9,142 nucleotides of DNA from CAYWNA01 sp964459305 (GTDB lineage: Bacteria; Planctomycetota; Planctomycetia; Pirellulales; Pirellulaceae). The position numbers and the translations under genes were made by a program. Below the pieces are notes generated by a model that did no database searches, was not told the origin of the DNA, and was given only the letters and a program-made list of their open reading frames with translations. Positions 7,908-9,142 of the stretch are shown here, in pieces. Positions within the stretch are counted from its first letter, which is position 1. Each line of letters begins with the position of its first letter. The stretch covers positions 1 through 9,142 of the forward strand of contig CAYWNA010000392.1 of NCBI GenBank assembly GCA_964459305.1. Reading direction: 5' to 3'.

Positions 7908-8113
7908 CTCTCGCCAGGCGTCAAGAAGGTCCTAACGGTCCTGGATTCATCGACCACAGTGAAGTTCACAGAAAATCCGTTCTCAAGACGATGGTCCGTC
8001 AGCGAGACGTTGGAGTCAGGCCATTGGTCGAGCTTGAGGCGATGGATCATCCTGTCGCCGTTGACCAGCGTGACGGCATCGAGGAGGGTCGCCTGAAGAA
8101 GATGGAGATTGGA
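7904..8113 (-). pseudogene. Coding-like C-terminal fragment, stop overlapping the M56 stop
   Basis: On the minus strand an open frame of 69 codons runs from just after an in-frame TAA (complement of 8114-8116) to a TAG (complement of 7904-7906). It includes LLDAVTLVNGDRMIHRLKLD, then WPDSNVSLTDHRLENGF and ends TVRTFLTPGES. Its third codon positions are mostly G or C, as in the real genes here, and the amino-acid make-up is protein-like. There is no good start: the only ATG (in DRMIH) lacks a ribosome binding site. Another minus frame just upstream, reading PNDQLTDVAEPQSVKRLVDL at about 8130-8185, also looks coding, so a frameshift within an old gene is possible. I do not recognise the family. 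The stop shares the four bases CTAG with the convergent M56 gene. Confidence 0.35.
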
Positions 8114-8450
8114 TTATTGCACGAAAGAGGTCAACAAGGCGCTTCACCGACTGCGGCTCCGCCACATCGGTGAGCTGATCGTTAGGCCGAGCAGTCGTCC
8201 CATCTACTCATACGTTTCGTGATGCGCCTCGAAAAACCGCCCTATTTGAGACGGCGGTCGACAGGCATTTCTTGCGCCATCTAAGCGCCGGCGCACAGGT
8301 CGCCCGCGCCGACACAACGAAACGCAATTTGCTTGTCTGCTGCGGCCACATCGACCGAGGCATCGAAAGGCGTCGTTCGATGCTCCGGTGTGTCAGATCC
8401 GTGGCGACCCGGGCGTAGGCGAAAGAGCGGCGGGATATCCCTTTCGACCT
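8114..8450. other. Intergenic region with terminator and PQQ-gene 3' flank
   Basis: No intact gene. It holds a minus-strand terminator (8231-8258) and, from 8379, the downstream flank of the PQQ-like gene that is duplicated near 3619. The stretch 8259-8378 shows nothing that I can name. Confidence 0.5.
8231..8258 (-). terminator. Intrinsic terminator, minus-strand orientation
   Basis: Read on the minus strand, ACCGCC (8258-8253) pairs with GGCGGT (8241-8236) around an 11-base loop and runs into a T-run (TTTTT overlapping the end of the arm, 8236-8232). This is the usual shape of a Rho-independent terminator. It lies about 190 bases downstream of the PQQ-like gene stop, so it most likely ends that transcript. 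It could also have protected the fragment at 7904-8113 from read-through. Confidence 0.6.
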
Positions 8451-8490
8451 TCACTCAAAGCAAAGAACCTCTCCTTGCTCGGTCACAAGA
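8379..8490. repeat. Direct repeat copy, partner of 3619-3720
   Basis: About 100 bp repeated in the same orientation at 3619-3720. Shared blocks include GATGCTCCGG, TGTCAGATCCGTGGC, GAAAGAGCGGCGGGA and CAAAGCAAAGAACCTCTCC. The copy here has about 13 additional bases (8436-8448). It covers the last ten codons and stop of the minus-strand PQQ-like gene and roughly 70 bp beyond the stop. Confidence 0.8.
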
Positions 8491-9140
8491 AAAACACTCT
8501 CGCGGGCTGCGGAGAGTCCATCGAAGACTGGTGCCGCGCCCAGAGGGATTTCGGTGATCTTCGCGCCGTCGGACTTTGCGTAGAGGCCAAGAACGCCGCC
8601 CATTCTGCCCTGGACATGTCCCCACGGATCCTCCTTCTCCACCCGGTCCCTCACGCCTGCGACATAGAGACAGTTGTCGCCCACCAGGAGAGCCTTCCCA
8701 CGTATGGGTATACGGAACGACCACTCCCCCTCCGCCTTTGTCTCTTTCTCCTTCCCTTTCCCCTTCCTCTTCCGCATCTTGGACTTCTGCTTGGTGTTGG
8801 CAAGCCCCCGACACGAGAGAACATAACCGTCGGTGGCCAACGTAAAGACATCATGGCCACAGCTCTGCCCGAACTTCCTGTAGCTCATCAGGCCAAAAGC
8901 ATGGGCGCCGTCATGAGCGACGATCTGTCCTTTCGTCGAGCCCACTCCCCAGACAGCCGTGTTGAACAGGCTGGTATCCAGGAAGCCGGAGGCCGTCTGA
9001 AGGATGGGGGCCCCCTTCACAGGATACAAACCTCTGCCCGAGTTGTTCGCATGCACCGCGCTCTCCAACCGCCCCTCGGTGAAGCTGAGCGTCCGCATGT
9101 GAACGGTTCCATCCTGAAGGGTCATCAGGTCGGACAACAC
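8451..9140 (-). CDS. PQQ-like beta-propeller repeat protein, C-terminal part (runs off the window)
   Basis: The visible 229 codons are the C-terminal part of a larger gene; the frame is open to the right edge, so the GTG at 9140 is not taken as the true start. Planctomycete proteins of this kind are long, usually exported PQQ-like (BamB-like) propellers of unknown function. Recognisable elements: SDLMTLQDGTVHMRTLSF (3-20, blade strand), SGFLDTSLFNTAVW (51-64), a QIVAHDGAHAFGLMSY strand pair (72-87), a Lys/Arg/Glu-rich linker (117-136), WSFRIPIRGKALLVG then LYVAGVRD (140-165), and the closing blade APVFDGLSAA to TEQGEVLCFE (203-229). The last ten codons and the 3' flank are duplicated near 3619, and a paralogous internal segment lies at 3738-3872. 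An intrinsic terminator follows at 8231-8258. The function is unknown; a scaffold or binding role in the envelope is possible. No catalytic residues can be named. Confidence 0.8.
   Translation of the reverse strand: MLSDLMTLQDGTVHMRTLSFTEGRLESAVHANNSGRGLYPVKGAPILQTASGFLDTSLFNTAVWGVGSTKGQIVAHDGAHAFGLMSYRKFGQSCGHDVFTLATDGYVLSCRGLANTKQKSKMRKRKGKGKEKETKAEGEWSFRIPIRGKALLVGDNCLYVAGVRDRVEKEDPWGHVQGRMGGVLGLYAKSDGAKITEIPLGAAPVFDGLSAARESVFLVTEQGEVLCFE
8733..8792 (-). repeat. Homopurine tract encoding a Lys-rich linker
   Basis: Minus-strand purine-rich run (pyrimidine-rich on the plus strand) coding for about twenty mostly K, R, E and G residues (KQKSKMRKRKGKGKEKETKA) inside the PQQ-like protein. Such low-complexity charged linkers are common at this place in the family, between the penultimate and last recognisable blades, and their length is likely to vary by slippage. 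Confidence 0.6.
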
Positions 9141-9142
9141 TC

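Noticed and set aside
7991..8173. Plus-strand open frame of 60 codons after the M56 gene
   Set aside because: Looks like the antisense shadow of the minus-strand coding-like fragment at 7904-8113.
3619..8490. Composite mobile element bounded by the direct repeats at 3619 and 8379
   Set aside because: The repeats are explained by shared PQQ-gene 3' ends. No transposase, integrase, terminal inverted repeats or target-site duplication was seen between them, although recombination between them could delete the regulatory operon.

Overview
The window looks like a piece of a Planctomycetota-type genome (or a close PVC-group relative). This is an inference from the gene families, not from a marker gene: a secreted parallel beta-helix carbohydrate enzyme beside a formylglycine-type sulfatase, a BlaI/M56 pair whose protease carries a long extracellular carboxypeptidase-regulatory-like region, and two remnants or copies of a PQQ-like beta-propeller protein. 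The DNA is GC-rich, with GC-rich third codon positions in the real genes. No rRNA, tRNA, CRISPR array or transposase was seen.

Left part (1-3490, plus strand). A secreted right-handed beta-helix protein resembling GH110 alpha-1,3-galactosidases (2-1870) is followed 67 bp later by a secreted arylsulfatase-type enzyme (1938-3488) with its own good ribosome binding site. They look co-transcribed. Together they would fit removal of sulfate and terminal sugar from a sulfated, probably galactose-containing, glycan. The substrate is inferred.

Middle scar (3489-4160). There is no intact gene here. Positions 3619-3720 hold a copy, reading on the minus strand, of the last ten codons plus the 3' flank of the PQQ-like gene at the right edge. 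It is joined directly to a plus-strand internal fragment of the same protein family (about 3738-3872). This is a decayed rearrangement.

Regulatory unit (4167-7907, plus strand). A near-consensus sigma-70 promoter (TTGACA, 17 bp, TAGAAT) has its -10 box framed by a perfect 6-6-6 inverted repeat, a strong candidate BlaI operator. It drives a BlaI/MecI/CopY-type repressor (4230-4619) and, 42 bp later, an M56 (BlaR1-like) membrane metalloprotease of 1081 residues (4662-7907). The C-terminal part of the protease has about seven beta-sandwich-like repeats instead of the penicillin-binding sensor domain of BlaR1. The expected logic is extracellular signal, protease activation, repressor loss and autoregulated derepression.

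Right part (7904-9142, minus strand). A short open coding-like fragment (7904-8113) has a stop codon overlapping the M56 stop on the other strand. It is followed by mostly featureless DNA with one intrinsic terminator oriented for minus-strand transcription (8231-8258). The C-terminal 229 codons of a PQQ-like beta-propeller protein (8451-9140) then run off the window edge.

The most interesting items are the ligand-unknown M56/BlaI sensor with its operator, the GH110-like/sulfatase pair, and the duplicated and inverted PQQ-gene scar. I see no clearly new defence or mobile system.
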